NCBI GenBank assembly: GCA_035716845.1
Contig: DASTJE010000264.1
Span: 1-21,726 of the forward strand
Source of the DNA: CADEEN01 sp035716845
GTDB taxonomy: Bacteria; Pseudomonadota; Gammaproteobacteria; Burkholderiales; Burkholderiaceae_C
Length of the DNA stretch: 21,726 nucleotides
Reading direction: 5' to 3'
In this document: positions 7,756 through 15,438 of the stretch, piece by piece
Position numbering within the stretch: the first letter of the stretch is position 1
Layout: every line of letters starts with the position of its first letter
Translations under genes and position numbers: made by a program
The notes under the pieces: model-generated
What the model was told of the DNA's origin: nothing
Database searches by the model: none
What the model saw: only the letters and a program-made list of their open reading frames with translations

Positions 7756-7756
7756 C
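7592..7756 (+). repeat. 77-bp tandem direct repeat, two full copies plus an 11-base third start
   Basis: Units run 7592-7668 and 7669-7745 and differ at two positions (G7638/C7715 and A7667/C7744). The first 11 bases of the unit, ATGGAACTGAC, recur a third time at 7746-7756, as the true start of dctM. Each unit carries the inverted pair GAACTGAC/GTCAGTTC (7595-7602 and 7618-7625 in unit 1), a CGCCCCCTTGGGGGG hairpin-like core and CGCGAGCGCAGCGAGCTGGG. The composition resembles GC-rich palindromic intergenic elements that I recall from Burkholderiales genomes; I cannot confirm the family here. The 11-base direct repeats could be a target duplication or part of the element. Confidence 0.9.
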
Positions 7757-9035
7757 CGTCCTGGCCGTGACTTTCACGGTCCTGCTGCTGATCGGCGTGC
7801 CGGTCGCGTTCGCGATCGGCCTGTCGTCGATCGCCACCATCCTGGTCGCCGGGCTGCCGATGGCCGTCGTGTTCCAGAAGATGGTGGGTGGGATGCAGGT
7901 GTTCTCCTTCCTGGCGATCCCGTTCTTCGTCTTCGCCGGCGAACTGATGCTCTACGGCGGCATCGCCGAGCGCATCGTGCGCTTCGCCAACAGCCTGGTC
8001 GGGCACGTGCGCGGCGGCCTGGGCATGAGCAACGTGCTGGGCTGCACCCTGTTCGGCGGCATCGTCGGCTCGCCGGTGGCCGACGTGTCGGCCATGGGCA
8101 GCGTGATGATCCCGCTGATGAAGAAGGAGGGCTACGACGCCGACTACGCGGTCAACGTCACCACGCACGCGTCGCTGGTGGGCGCGCTGATGCCCACCTC
8201 GCACAACCTGATCCTGTTCACTCTGGCCACCTCGGGCATTGCCTCGGTGAGCGTGCTGGGCCTGATCCTTGCCGGCGTGGTGCCGGCGCTGATCCTGACC
8301 GCGTGCAACCTCGGTGCCGCCTACTGGGTGGCCAAGAAGCGCGGCTATCCGACGCACGGCGCCTTCCCCGGCTGGCCTGCAGTGGCGCTGGCCTTCGCGG
8401 CCTCGCTGCCGGGCCTGCTGGTGGTGGTCATCATCCTCGGCGGCATCCTGAGCGGCATGTTCACGGCCACCGAGTCGGCCTCGATCGCGGTCGGCTGGGC
8501 GCTGCTGATCACGGTCTTCGTCTACCGCTCGCTCAGCTGGCACAACTTCCTCAAGGCCTGCGCCAAGGCCTGCAAGACCACCGGCGTGGTGCTGCTGCTG
8601 ATCGGCATCTCGGCGGCCTTCGGCTACTTCCTCGCGCTGTACGAGGTGCCGCAGAAGACCGGCGAGCTGATGAAGTCGGTGTCGGACAACCCGTGGGTCA
8701 TCTTCCTGATGATCAACGTGCTGCTGTTCGTGCTCGGCACCTTCCTCGACATGGCGCCGACGATCCTGATCTGCACGCCGATCTTCATGCCCATCGCGAT
8801 GCAGTTCGGCATGGACCCGCTGCAGTTCGGCGTCGTGATGCTGATCAACTGCGCGCTCGGCCTGAACACGCCACCGGTGGGCACCGTGCAGTTCGTCGGT
8901 TGCGCGATCGGCGAGGTGTCGGTCGGGCAGGTGATGCGTACCATCTGGCCCTTCTACGGCGCGCTCGGCCTGACCCTGATCCTGGTCACCTACGTGCCGG
9001 CCTTCTCGACCTGGCTGCCCGGAATGCTGAAGTGA
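7746..9035 (+). CDS. dctM: TRAP transporter large permease (DctM family)
   Basis: Large inner-membrane subunit that carries the substrate with sodium ions. The 429 residues are the standard length for a stand-alone DctM and are mostly hydrophobic, with about 11-12 transmembrane helices from residue 4 to 425. Family motifs include IPFFVFAGELM, GGIVGSPVADVSAMGS, the stretch TATESASIAVGWAL, LGTFLDMAPTILI and LGLNTPPVGTVQF. The start ATG at 7746 lies at the third copy of ATGGAACTGAC, right after the tandem repeat, so coupling to dctQ is relayed through two mini-ORFs rather than direct. Its stop overlaps the GTG of the lactonase as GTGA. Confidence 0.95.
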   Translation: MELTVLAVTFTVLLLIGVPVAFAIGLSSIATILVAGLPMAVVFQKMVGGMQVFSFLAIPFFVFAGELMLYGGIAERIVRFANSLVGHVRGGLGMSNVLGCTLFGGIVGSPVADVSAMGSVMIPLMKKEGYDADYAVNVTTHASLVGALMPTSHNLILFTLATSGIASVSVLGLILAGVVPALILTACNLGAAYWVAKKRGYPTHGAFPGWPAVALAFAASLPGLLVVVIILGGILSGMFTATESASIAVGWALLITVFVYRSLSWHNFLKACAKACKTTGVVLLLIGISAAFGYFLALYEVPQKTGELMKSVSDNPWVIFLMINVLLFVLGTFLDMAPTILICTPIFMPIAMQFGMDPLQFGVVMLINCALGLNTPPVGTVQFVGCAIGEVSVGQVMRTIWPFYGALGLTLILVTYVPAFSTWLPGMLK

Positions 9036-10027
9036 ACCCGCTCCCCCTGCCCGCCTGCGACGGCCCCGGCGTGGCCTTCACGCCCAGCACGCGCTACCCC
9101 GACCCGGCGGTCGAGGTGCTGCACGAGAGCTTCCTCGCGTTGCGCCTGTACTCCGCGCACGTCGAACAGCTGGCCACCGGTTGCCGCTGGGCCGAGGGGC
9201 CGGTGTGGTTCGGCGACGGCCGCTACCTGCTGTGGAGCGACATCCCGAACAACCGCATCCTGCGCTGGGACGAGTGCTCGGGCACGACCAGCGTGTTCCG
9301 CGCGCCGTCGAACAACGCCAACGGCCTGGCGCGCGACCGCCAGGGCCGCCTGCTCGCCTGCGAGCACCTGACGCGCCGCGTCACGCGCACCGAGTACGAC
9401 GGCTCGATCAGCGTGCTGGCCGAGCGCTGGGACGGCAAGCGCCTGAACTCCCCGAACGACATCGTCTGCGCGCGCGACGGCGGCGTGTGGTTCACCGACC
9501 CGCTGTTCGGCATCGCCGGCCACTGGGAGGGCGAGCCTGCGGCGAGCGAGACGCCGTGGGCGGTCTACCGCATCGACCCCGTGAGCGGCGCGCTCGAGCG
9601 CAAGATCGACGACCTCGCGGCCCCCAACGGCCTGGCCTTCTCGCCCGACGAGTCGATCCTCTACGTGGTGGAGAGCCGCGCCACGCCGCACCGCCGCATC
9701 TGGCAGTACGACGTCGGCCCCGGCGCCACGCTGTCGGGCAAGCGGCTCTTCGTCGATGCGCAGGGGCCCGGCGCCTACGACGGCATTGCCGTCGACGTGC
9801 AGGGCAACGTGTGGTGCGGCTTCGGCAGCAACGGCGCGCCGGGGGTCGATCCGGCCGGACTGGACGGCGTGCGCGTCTACGACTGCACAGGCCGGGCCAT
9901 CGGCCACGTCCACCTGCCCGAGCGCTGCGCCAACCTGTGCTTCGGCGGCGCCAGGCGCAACCGCCTCTTCATGGCCGCCAGCCACTCGCTCTACGCGCTG
10001 TACGTCAACGTGCAAGGTGCCGGCTGA
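9032..10027 (+). CDS. SMP-30/gluconolactonase family lactonase (probable aldarolactonase)
   Basis: Predicted to open the galactaro- or glucaro-lactone produced by uronate dehydrogenase, giving free galactarate or glucarate. The 331-residue six-bladed beta-propeller has the family metal and active-site set: E55 in CRWAEGPVWF, N142 in LNSPNDIV, N199 in APNGLAFSPDE and D250 in AYDGIAVDVQGNVW. There is no signal peptide, so it acts in the cytoplasm. The GTG at 9032-9034 overlaps the dctM stop as GTGA; no in-frame ATG precedes the conserved part. It is followed directly by garD. Substrate is inferred from operon context; the family also opens gluconolactone and other sugar lactones. Confidence 0.88.
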   Translation: MNPLPLPACDGPGVAFTPSTRYPDPAVEVLHESFLALRLYSAHVEQLATGCRWAEGPVWFGDGRYLLWSDIPNNRILRWDECSGTTSVFRAPSNNANGLARDRQGRLLACEHLTRRVTRTEYDGSISVLAERWDGKRLNSPNDIVCARDGGVWFTDPLFGIAGHWEGEPAASETPWAVYRIDPVSGALERKIDDLAAPNGLAFSPDESILYVVESRATPHRRIWQYDVGPGATLSGKRLFVDAQGPGAYDGIAVDVQGNVWCGFGSNGAPGVDPAGLDGVRVYDCTGRAIGHVHLPERCANLCFGGARRNRLFMAASHSLYALYVNVQGAG

Positions 10028-10028
10028 G

Positions 10029-11576
10029 GTGGTCGTGGCGCCGGTGCTGATCCGCATGCGCGACGACGACAACGTCGCGATCGTCGGCAACGACGGCGGA
10101 CTCCCGGCGGGGACCGTGCTGCCGGGCGGCGTCACGCTGGTGGAGAAGGTGCCTCAGGCGCACAAGGTGTCGCTGGTCGACATCGCCGCCGGCGCGCCGG
10201 TGCGGCGCTACGGCGTCACCATCGGCCGCGCGCGCGAACCCATCGCCGCCGGGCGCTGGGTGCACGAGCGCCTGCTCGAGATGCCGGCCGCGCGCGAGCT
10301 GCAGGGCCTGCCGATGGCCACGCATCGCCCGCCCGCGGCCCCACCGCTCGAGGGCCACACGTTCCAGGGCTACCGCAATGCCGACGGCTCGGTGGGCACG
10401 CGCAATCTGCTGGCGATCAGCACCACGGTGCAGTGCGTGGCCGGCGTGCTCGACGTGGCGCTCGAGCGCATCCGCCGCGAGCTGCTGCCGCGCTACCCGA
10501 ACGTCGACGGCGTGGTCGGCCTCGAGCACAGCTACGGCTGCGGCGTGGCCATCGAGGCGCCGGGCGCCGCGATCCCGATCCGCACGCTGCGCCACCTTGC
10601 CCGCAACCCCAACTTCGGCGGCGAGGTGATGCTGCTGTCGCTCGGCTGCGAGAAGCTGCAGCCCGAGCGCCTGCTGCCGCCGGGCTCGATCCCGCTGGCC
10701 GATGGCGCCACGCTGGGCGCGGTGCGGCTGCAGGACGAGCAGCACGTGGGCTTCGAGTCGATGATCGCCTCGATCCTCGCCACCGCCGAGCGCCACCTGG
10801 AGCGCCTGAACGCGCGCCGGCGCGAAACCGTGCCCGCGAGCGAGTTGGTGGTGGGCGTGCAGTGCGGCGGCAGCGACGCCTTCTCCGGCGCCACCGCCAA
10901 CCCGGCGGTGGGCGTGGCGGCCGACCTGCTGGTGCGCGCCGGCGCCACCGTGATGTTCAGCGAGAACACCGAGGTGCGCGACGCGGTCGAGCAGCTCACC
11001 TCGCGTGCGGCCACCCCCGAGGTGGCCACTGCCATCGTGCGCGAGCTCGGCGACTACGATGCCTACCTGGCGCGCGGCGGCGTCGACCGCAGCGCCAACA
11101 CCACGCCGGGCAACAAGGCGGGCGGGCTGGCGAACATCGTCGAGAAGGCGATGGGCTCGATCGTCAAAAGCGGGTCGTCGGCGATCGCCCACGTGCTGCC
11201 GCCGGGCGAGAAGCTCGCGCGCGACCAGCGCGGCCTGGTGTTCGCGGCCACGCCGGCGTCGGACTTCATCTGCGGCACGCTGCAACTCGCCGCCGGCATG
11301 AACCTGCACGTCTTCACCACCGGCCGCGGCACGCCCTACGGCCTGGCGGCCTGTCCGGTGGTGAAGGTGGCCACGCGCAGCGAGCTGGCGCGGCGCTGGC
11401 ACGACCTGATGGATCTGAACGCCGGGCTGGTCGCCGACGGCGTGCAGACCGTCGAGGAGGCGGGCTGGGCCCTGTTCCGCCTGCTGCTGGCGGTGGCCAG
11501 CGGCGAGCGCACCTGGGCCGAGCGACACCGGCTGGCCAACGCGCTGGTGCTGTTCAATCCGGCGCCGGTGACCTGA
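10029..11576 (+). CDS. garD: Galactarate dehydratase (UxaA/GarD family)
   Basis: Dehydrates galactarate to 5-keto-4-deoxyglucarate, with a metal cofactor and a fold unrelated to the two enolase-superfamily dehydratases of the other arm. About 515 residues, against 523 in E. coli GarD, with strong similarity as recalled: DDDNVAIVGNDGGL (SAF-like N-terminal domain, about 5-75), FQGYRNADGSVGTRNLL, HSYGCGVAIEAPGAAIP, QCGGSDAFSGATANPAVG, TTPGNKAGGLANIVEKAMGS, TTGRGTPYGL, and the same end, FNPAPVT. The start is uncertain. GTG at 10029 has AAGGTG 9 bases upstream and just follows the lactonase stop; GTG at 10017, 10035 or 10044 are alternatives. Last gene of the rightward operon. Confidence 0.94.
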   Translation: MVVAPVLIRMRDDDNVAIVGNDGGLPAGTVLPGGVTLVEKVPQAHKVSLVDIAAGAPVRRYGVTIGRAREPIAAGRWVHERLLEMPAARELQGLPMATHRPPAAPPLEGHTFQGYRNADGSVGTRNLLAISTTVQCVAGVLDVALERIRRELLPRYPNVDGVVGLEHSYGCGVAIEAPGAAIPIRTLRHLARNPNFGGEVMLLSLGCEKLQPERLLPPGSIPLADGATLGAVRLQDEQHVGFESMIASILATAERHLERLNARRRETVPASELVVGVQCGGSDAFSGATANPAVGVAADLLVRAGATVMFSENTEVRDAVEQLTSRAATPEVATAIVRELGDYDAYLARGGVDRSANTTPGNKAGGLANIVEKAMGSIVKSGSSAIAHVLPPGEKLARDQRGLVFAATPASDFICGTLQLAAGMNLHVFTTGRGTPYGLAACPVVKVATRSELARRWHDLMDLNAGLVADGVQTVEEAGWALFRLLLAVASGERTWAERHRLANALVLFNPAPVT

Positions 11577-11624
11577 CCCGACGCGACCCGCCCGTGGCCA
11601 CGTGCGCGGCCAGGGCCGCAGCCG
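11577..11624. other. Convergent gap with a GC-rich hairpin, possible weak terminator
   Basis: The 48 bases between garD and the convergent glycine-zipper gene hold GCGGC-CAGG-GCCGC (11606-11619), a compact stem-loop without a T-run on either side. It may slow or end transcription from both directions, but the evidence is weak. Confidence 0.3.
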
Positions 11625-12089
11625 CTACTTCTTGGCGTAGGCCTTGAGCTGCTTGTCGGCGCCGACCTCGACGACGCTGCCGACCTTGAAGCCCGGGTCC
11701 TTCTCGGCCTCGAACTTCTGCGTGCTGCCATCCTTCAGCGTGACGGTGGTGACCCAGACCTTGTGCTTCTTGAGCTGCTTCTCCAGCTCGTTGCCGAGCA
11801 GGCCGCCGATGGCCGCGCCGCCGACGGTGCCCACGGTGCCGCCGTCGGTCGCCTTGTTGCCCACCACGCCGCCAGCCACCGCGCCACCCACGGCCCCCGC
11901 GCCGCTGGCCTTGCCCTTGCGCGTCTCGGTCTTCACCGCACTGACCACGCCGCACTGGGCGCACAGGCCGGCGAGCTTGACGCCTTGCACCACGCCCGGT
12001 GGCGAGGCGGCCGGCGCGTCGGCCGCATGGGTGGCGTAGCTCGCGAACGCCAGCAGGGCTGCACACAGGGTCGTCATCGTCCGCTTCAT
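11625..12089 (-). CDS. Exported glycine-zipper protein (17 kDa surface antigen-like)
   Basis: Small envelope protein of unknown specific role. The 154 residues start with a signal peptide (about 1-22, ending THA-AD). A C43-x-x-C46 pair (GLCAQCG) follows, then a glycine-zipper hairpin (about 62-100) made of GxxxG steps such as GAGAVGGAVAGGVVGN and GTVGGAAIGGLLGN, as in SlyB or the rickettsial 17 kDa antigen. The lysine-rich C-terminal part (about 101-154) looks like a small beta domain. There is no lipobox, so it differs from SlyB lipoproteins. The ATG at 12087-12089 has AGGAGA about 7 bases upstream; an upstream in-frame ATG at 12146 is less likely because it would bury the signal peptide. 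It lies 57 bases after the DUF1501 gene in the same direction. Confidence 0.82.
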   Translation of the reverse strand: MKRTMTTLCAALLAFASYATHAADAPAASPPGVVQGVKLAGLCAQCGVVSAVKTETRKGKASGAGAVGGAVAGGVVGNKATDGGTVGTVGGAAIGGLLGNELEKQLKKHKVWVTTVTLKDGSTQKFEAEKDPGFKVGSVVEVGADKQLKAYAKK

Positions 12090-12146
12090 CGTCGTCTCTC
12101 CTGGTTGTCGATCACACAGGCCGAACGATACGCCCGCGGCACGCAT

Positions 12147-13697
12147 TCAGGCCATGAACCCGAGGTCGCGCGTCGTGAAATTGACGAGATTCGGGAACAC
12201 GTCGTTCAACGCCGCGTCGGACGCACCGAACCAGCGGCCGAGCGTGGCGCCGAACTGGTCCACCGCGGTGCCGGGCAGCAGCGCGCCATTGCCCAGCTGG
12301 TCGGGGCTCGAGTCGAAATTGTTGTTGTTGGCGTTCTTCACGCCCAGCACCGGAAAGGCGCCGTAGAGGTCGCCGCCGCGCACCGCGCCGCCCATCACGA
12401 AGTGGTGGGCACCCCAGCCGTGGTCGGTGCCGTCGCCATTGCTGGTGAAGGTGCGCCCGAAGTCGCTCGCGGTGAAGGTGGTGACCGCGTTGCGCGCCCC
12501 GATCGCCCCCAGCGTGGTGTCGAAGTAGCGCAGCGCGTGGGCCAGGCGCGCCATCAGGTCGGCATGGTTGCGGTTCTGCAGGTCGTGGGTGTCGAAGCCG
12601 CCCAGGCTGACGAAGAACACCTGGCGCCGCGCGCCGATGCCGGCGCTGCCGGAGGCCTCGATCATGCGCGCGACCATCTGCAGCTGCTGCGCCAGCGGGT
12701 TGAATGCCGTGGTCGCCGGCGCCAGCGGGTCGGGCGTGTAGCGCAGCTTGGGGTCGTTGCTGGCGTTGTAGCTGCCGCTGGCGGGCGCGGTGCCGAACAG
12801 CGGGTCCGACGCCGGCTTGAGCGCACTGCGCAAGGCGACTTCGGCGTCGATCGAACGCCCCGATACCGCGCCCACGTCGCCCTCGAGCAGGTGCGTGCCA
12901 CGCCCGCCGCGCACGATGCGCTCCATCGCCGCGGCCACCGCCGACGAGCCGTAGATGCGGCCATTGCCGTCGCTGCCCATGCGGATGGCGCCACCGGTGC
13001 CGACCTGGTACTGCCGCACGTCCTGGCCGGCCAGCCAGACGGCGTTGCCGCTGACCGAGATGGCGGAAAAGGTCGCGGCCTGGTTCGCGGCGGCCAGAAG
13101 GTCCGCCAGCCGTCCGCCCCAGCCGACCGTCGCGCCCTCCGGCCGCAGCGCCTGCCAGGTGTTCTGCTGGTCGTTGTGCGAGTACAGGCTGGCCGGCTTG
13201 GGGTGGCTCGCCTGGGCGTATTGCGCCTTGCTGGTGGGCATCACCAGCGGCCCGACGTTGGGCACGATGGCCAGGCGCCGGTCGGTGTCGAACATCGACT
13301 GCAGCGTGGCCAGGTACGGGTGCAGCGCGAAGCTGCGGCCCTGCGCGCGCAGCGGCGCGATCGGCAGCGCACCGCCCAGGCGGGCGGGTGAACCGGCGCC
13401 GGCGCCGGCGTTGGGCGCGGTGCCGGGTGCCAGCAGCGCGATCGGGTCGGGCGCCTGGTTGCGCGTGCCCGTGTAGGCGTTCCACGACGTGCTGTCGGTG
13501 GCCAGCACGGTGTTGAAGGTGTCGTTGCCGCCGAACAGGAAGACGCACACCAGGGCCCGGTAGTCGGTGGCCGCCTGCGCCGCTGCGGCGCCGACGGCCG
13601 CGAGGTTGAGCGCCACCGGACCGGCAGCGCCGAGGCCGGCCACCGCGGCGGCCTGGCGCAGGAAGAGGCGGCGCGATGCGTCGGGTTGGATCAGCAT
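12147..13697 (-). CDS. DUF1501 family exported protein with twin-arginine signal
   Basis: Member of DUF1501, a family with an alkaline-phosphatase/sulfatase-like fold and no settled function. The 516 residues begin with a Tat-type signal, SRRLFLRQAAAVAGLG (R9-R10), cleaved near AAAAQA (about residue 42), so a folded protein is exported to the periplasm. Family stretches are VCVFLFGGNDTFNT near the start, SLYSHNDQQNTWQ, FVSLGGFDTHDLQ and TFTASDFGRTFTSNGDGTDHGWG. The ATG at 13695-13697 has AAGGGAG about 10 bases upstream. It follows the DUF1800 gene by 13 bases, so both are one transcript; such pairs recur in many bacteria. No catalytic role is claimed. Confidence 0.9.
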   Translation of the reverse strand: MLIQPDASRRLFLRQAAAVAGLGAAGPVALNLAAVGAAAAQAATDYRALVCVFLFGGNDTFNTVLATDSTSWNAYTGTRNQAPDPIALLAPGTAPNAGAGAGSPARLGGALPIAPLRAQGRSFALHPYLATLQSMFDTDRRLAIVPNVGPLVMPTSKAQYAQASHPKPASLYSHNDQQNTWQALRPEGATVGWGGRLADLLAAANQAATFSAISVSGNAVWLAGQDVRQYQVGTGGAIRMGSDGNGRIYGSSAVAAAMERIVRGGRGTHLLEGDVGAVSGRSIDAEVALRSALKPASDPLFGTAPASGSYNASNDPKLRYTPDPLAPATTAFNPLAQQLQMVARMIEASGSAGIGARRQVFFVSLGGFDTHDLQNRNHADLMARLAHALRYFDTTLGAIGARNAVTTFTASDFGRTFTSNGDGTDHGWGAHHFVMGGAVRGGDLYGAFPVLGVKNANNNNFDSSPDQLGNGALLPGTAVDQFGATLGRWFGASDAALNDVFPNLVNFTTRDLGFMA

Positions 13698-13710
13698 GGT
13701 TCGCGCTCCC

Positions 13711-15438
13711 TTACTTGGCGACGATGAATTCAGGTGCCACCAGCGTGAGGAACACGGCAGCGTTGACGCGGTTGCGGCGCGCGGCGTCGATCTGCGCCTG
13801 GTTGCTGCCGCTGGGCGCCGGAATGGCGATCGACGCGACGGCGCCCTCGACCTCGCTGGCCAGCGCCGCCGGCACCGCGCCATGGATCAGCTTGGCGCCG
13901 ACGCGCGCCACCAGCGCCGCGGGCTGGTCGGCCAGCGCGAGCTCGGCCGTGAAGTCCGGCTGCAGATCGCGCCGCGCGAGCGTGCTGTTGTAGCTGCCCA
14001 CGCCCAGGCTCACTGCGTCGCGCATCGTGTTGACGTAACCCGCCGCCGTGGTCTCGTGCAGGATCTGCATCTCGGGCGCCACCAGTCCGGCCGCCGCGGC
14101 AGCCGTGCCAGGCGCGACGTAGCCCGGGCGGTAGAAGTTGAACACCGAGGGCGCACGCAGCGGGGTCTGGCCAAGCGATGTCCCCGGGTTGTCGGTGTTG
14201 CCCACGCGGTACTGCCCGCTGTCCGAGCGGTAGCCGAAGGCGCGCAGCAGTGCGGACAGGCGCAGCACCGGCTCGCGCACCTTGCCGCTGCGCTCGCCGA
14301 CGGTGCGCGCCTCGGGGTGCATCAGGATGGTCTTGACGACGTGCTTGAGGTCGCCACGCACGCCGCCGCCGTTGTCGGCAAAGGCCGCCGCCACCGCCGA
14401 GACGTAGGCCGGGCTCGGGTTGCTGGTGACCAGGCGCTGGATCAGCTGACGGCCGATGAAGGGGCCCACGTTCGGGTGCCGGTACAGCGTGTCGAGTGCC
14501 GCGCGCAGGCTGGCCTGCGGGTCGGCCGGGCTTTGGGCCGCGATGGTCGTGCCGAGGAAGGCCTTGGCCTCGGTGGCGTGGAACTGCGGGTAGCCCATCA
14601 GCGGCTTGAAGGCGCGGTCCGGATCGCTCACACCACCGACCGCGCCGCTGGTGAAGCAAGCGTTGTCGGGCCAGTCCGGACAGGCCCAGCTCCAGCCGGT
14701 GAACACGCGGGCCAGCCCGCCGATGTCCGCCGGGCCGTAGGTCTCCACCGGGACGCCGTTGGCAAGCCGCACGCTGCCGTCGGGCGCCAGCTCGTGCAGG
14801 CCGATCGAGAACAGCTGCATCACCTCGCGCGCGAAGTTCTCGTCGGGTACGCGGCCGGTGCGCGGGTCGGCCTTCTGGTTGCGCAGGTGCGAGAGGTACA
14901 CCCCCATCATCGGGTGCAGCGACACGGCCTCGAGCAGGTCGCGGTAGTTGCCCAGGCCCTTGTCGGCCAGCGTGTCGAGGTAGGCCGCCACCGCGCGCGG
15001 GTTGTCGCCCACCGCGTTGTCCTGCATCGAGATCACCATGATCTGCGACAACGCATAGGCCACGCGCTGCCGCAGCTGGTCCTCGCCGCTCACGGCCGCC
15101 TGCCAGAACGCGTTGAGGGTGCCGTCCTGGCCGGCGCTGCCCGTCGGGTTGGCCGCCTTGACGGCAGCGTCGCTGGCTTCCCAGGTGGCGCGGTGCGACG
15201 ACGCCGGCTTGGCGAACTGCTCGTCGATCCAGGCGCCGTAGCCGAGCGCCATCACGCGGTCGATCGAGGCCTCGGTCGGGCCGAAGCTCGCCTGTGCGAG
15301 GAAGCGTGCCGCCGCCTCGCGCGACGCGGGCATTTCGGGCGCTGCGGCCTCTCCGCCCGCTCCCCCGCTGCCGCCACCGCAGGCCGTCAGCGCGATGCCG
15401 ACCGCCAGACCCACCCACCGAGCGCCCCAACGACCCAT
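13711..15438 (-). CDS. DUF1800 family lipoprotein
   Basis: Member of DUF1800, usually encoded directly before a DUF1501 protein as here; function unknown. The 575 residues begin with a lipoprotein signal ending in LTAC (Cys20), followed by a flexible Gly-rich linker (GGGSGGAGG). The family core starts with AARFLAQASFGPTEASIDRV and continues with LRQRVAYALSQIMVIS, NYRDLLEAVSLHPMMGVYLS, DENFAREVMQLFSIGLHEL and VFTGWSW. The end contains APSVFNFYRPGY and LVAPEFIVAK. The ATG at 15436-15438 has GGGAGAGG 4 bases upstream. The lipid anchor, together with the Tat signal of its partner, suggests a periplasm-facing complex at the inner or outer membrane; that is inference. Confidence 0.9.
   Translation of the reverse strand: MGRWGARWVGLAVGIALTACGGGSGGAGGEAAAPEMPASREAAARFLAQASFGPTEASIDRVMALGYGAWIDEQFAKPASSHRATWEASDAAVKAANPTGSAGQDGTLNAFWQAAVSGEDQLRQRVAYALSQIMVISMQDNAVGDNPRAVAAYLDTLADKGLGNYRDLLEAVSLHPMMGVYLSHLRNQKADPRTGRVPDENFAREVMQLFSIGLHELAPDGSVRLANGVPVETYGPADIGGLARVFTGWSWACPDWPDNACFTSGAVGGVSDPDRAFKPLMGYPQFHATEAKAFLGTTIAAQSPADPQASLRAALDTLYRHPNVGPFIGRQLIQRLVTSNPSPAYVSAVAAAFADNGGGVRGDLKHVVKTILMHPEARTVGERSGKVREPVLRLSALLRAFGYRSDSGQYRVGNTDNPGTSLGQTPLRAPSVFNFYRPGYVAPGTAAAAAGLVAPEMQILHETTAAGYVNTMRDAVSLGVGSYNSTLARRDLQPDFTAELALADQPAALVARVGAKLIHGAVPAALASEVEGAVASIAIPAPSGSNQAQIDAARRNRVNAAVFLTLVAPEFIVAK

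Noticed and set aside
7592..7756. CRISPR array or integrase attachment site
   Set aside because: Direct repeats are contiguous with no spacers, only two copies, and no cas or integrase genes nearby.
7053..8543. 496-codon minus-strand frame over dctQ/dctM
   Set aside because: Gln/His/Arg-rich shadow of hydrophobic transporter genes; the plus-strand frames give clean membrane proteins.
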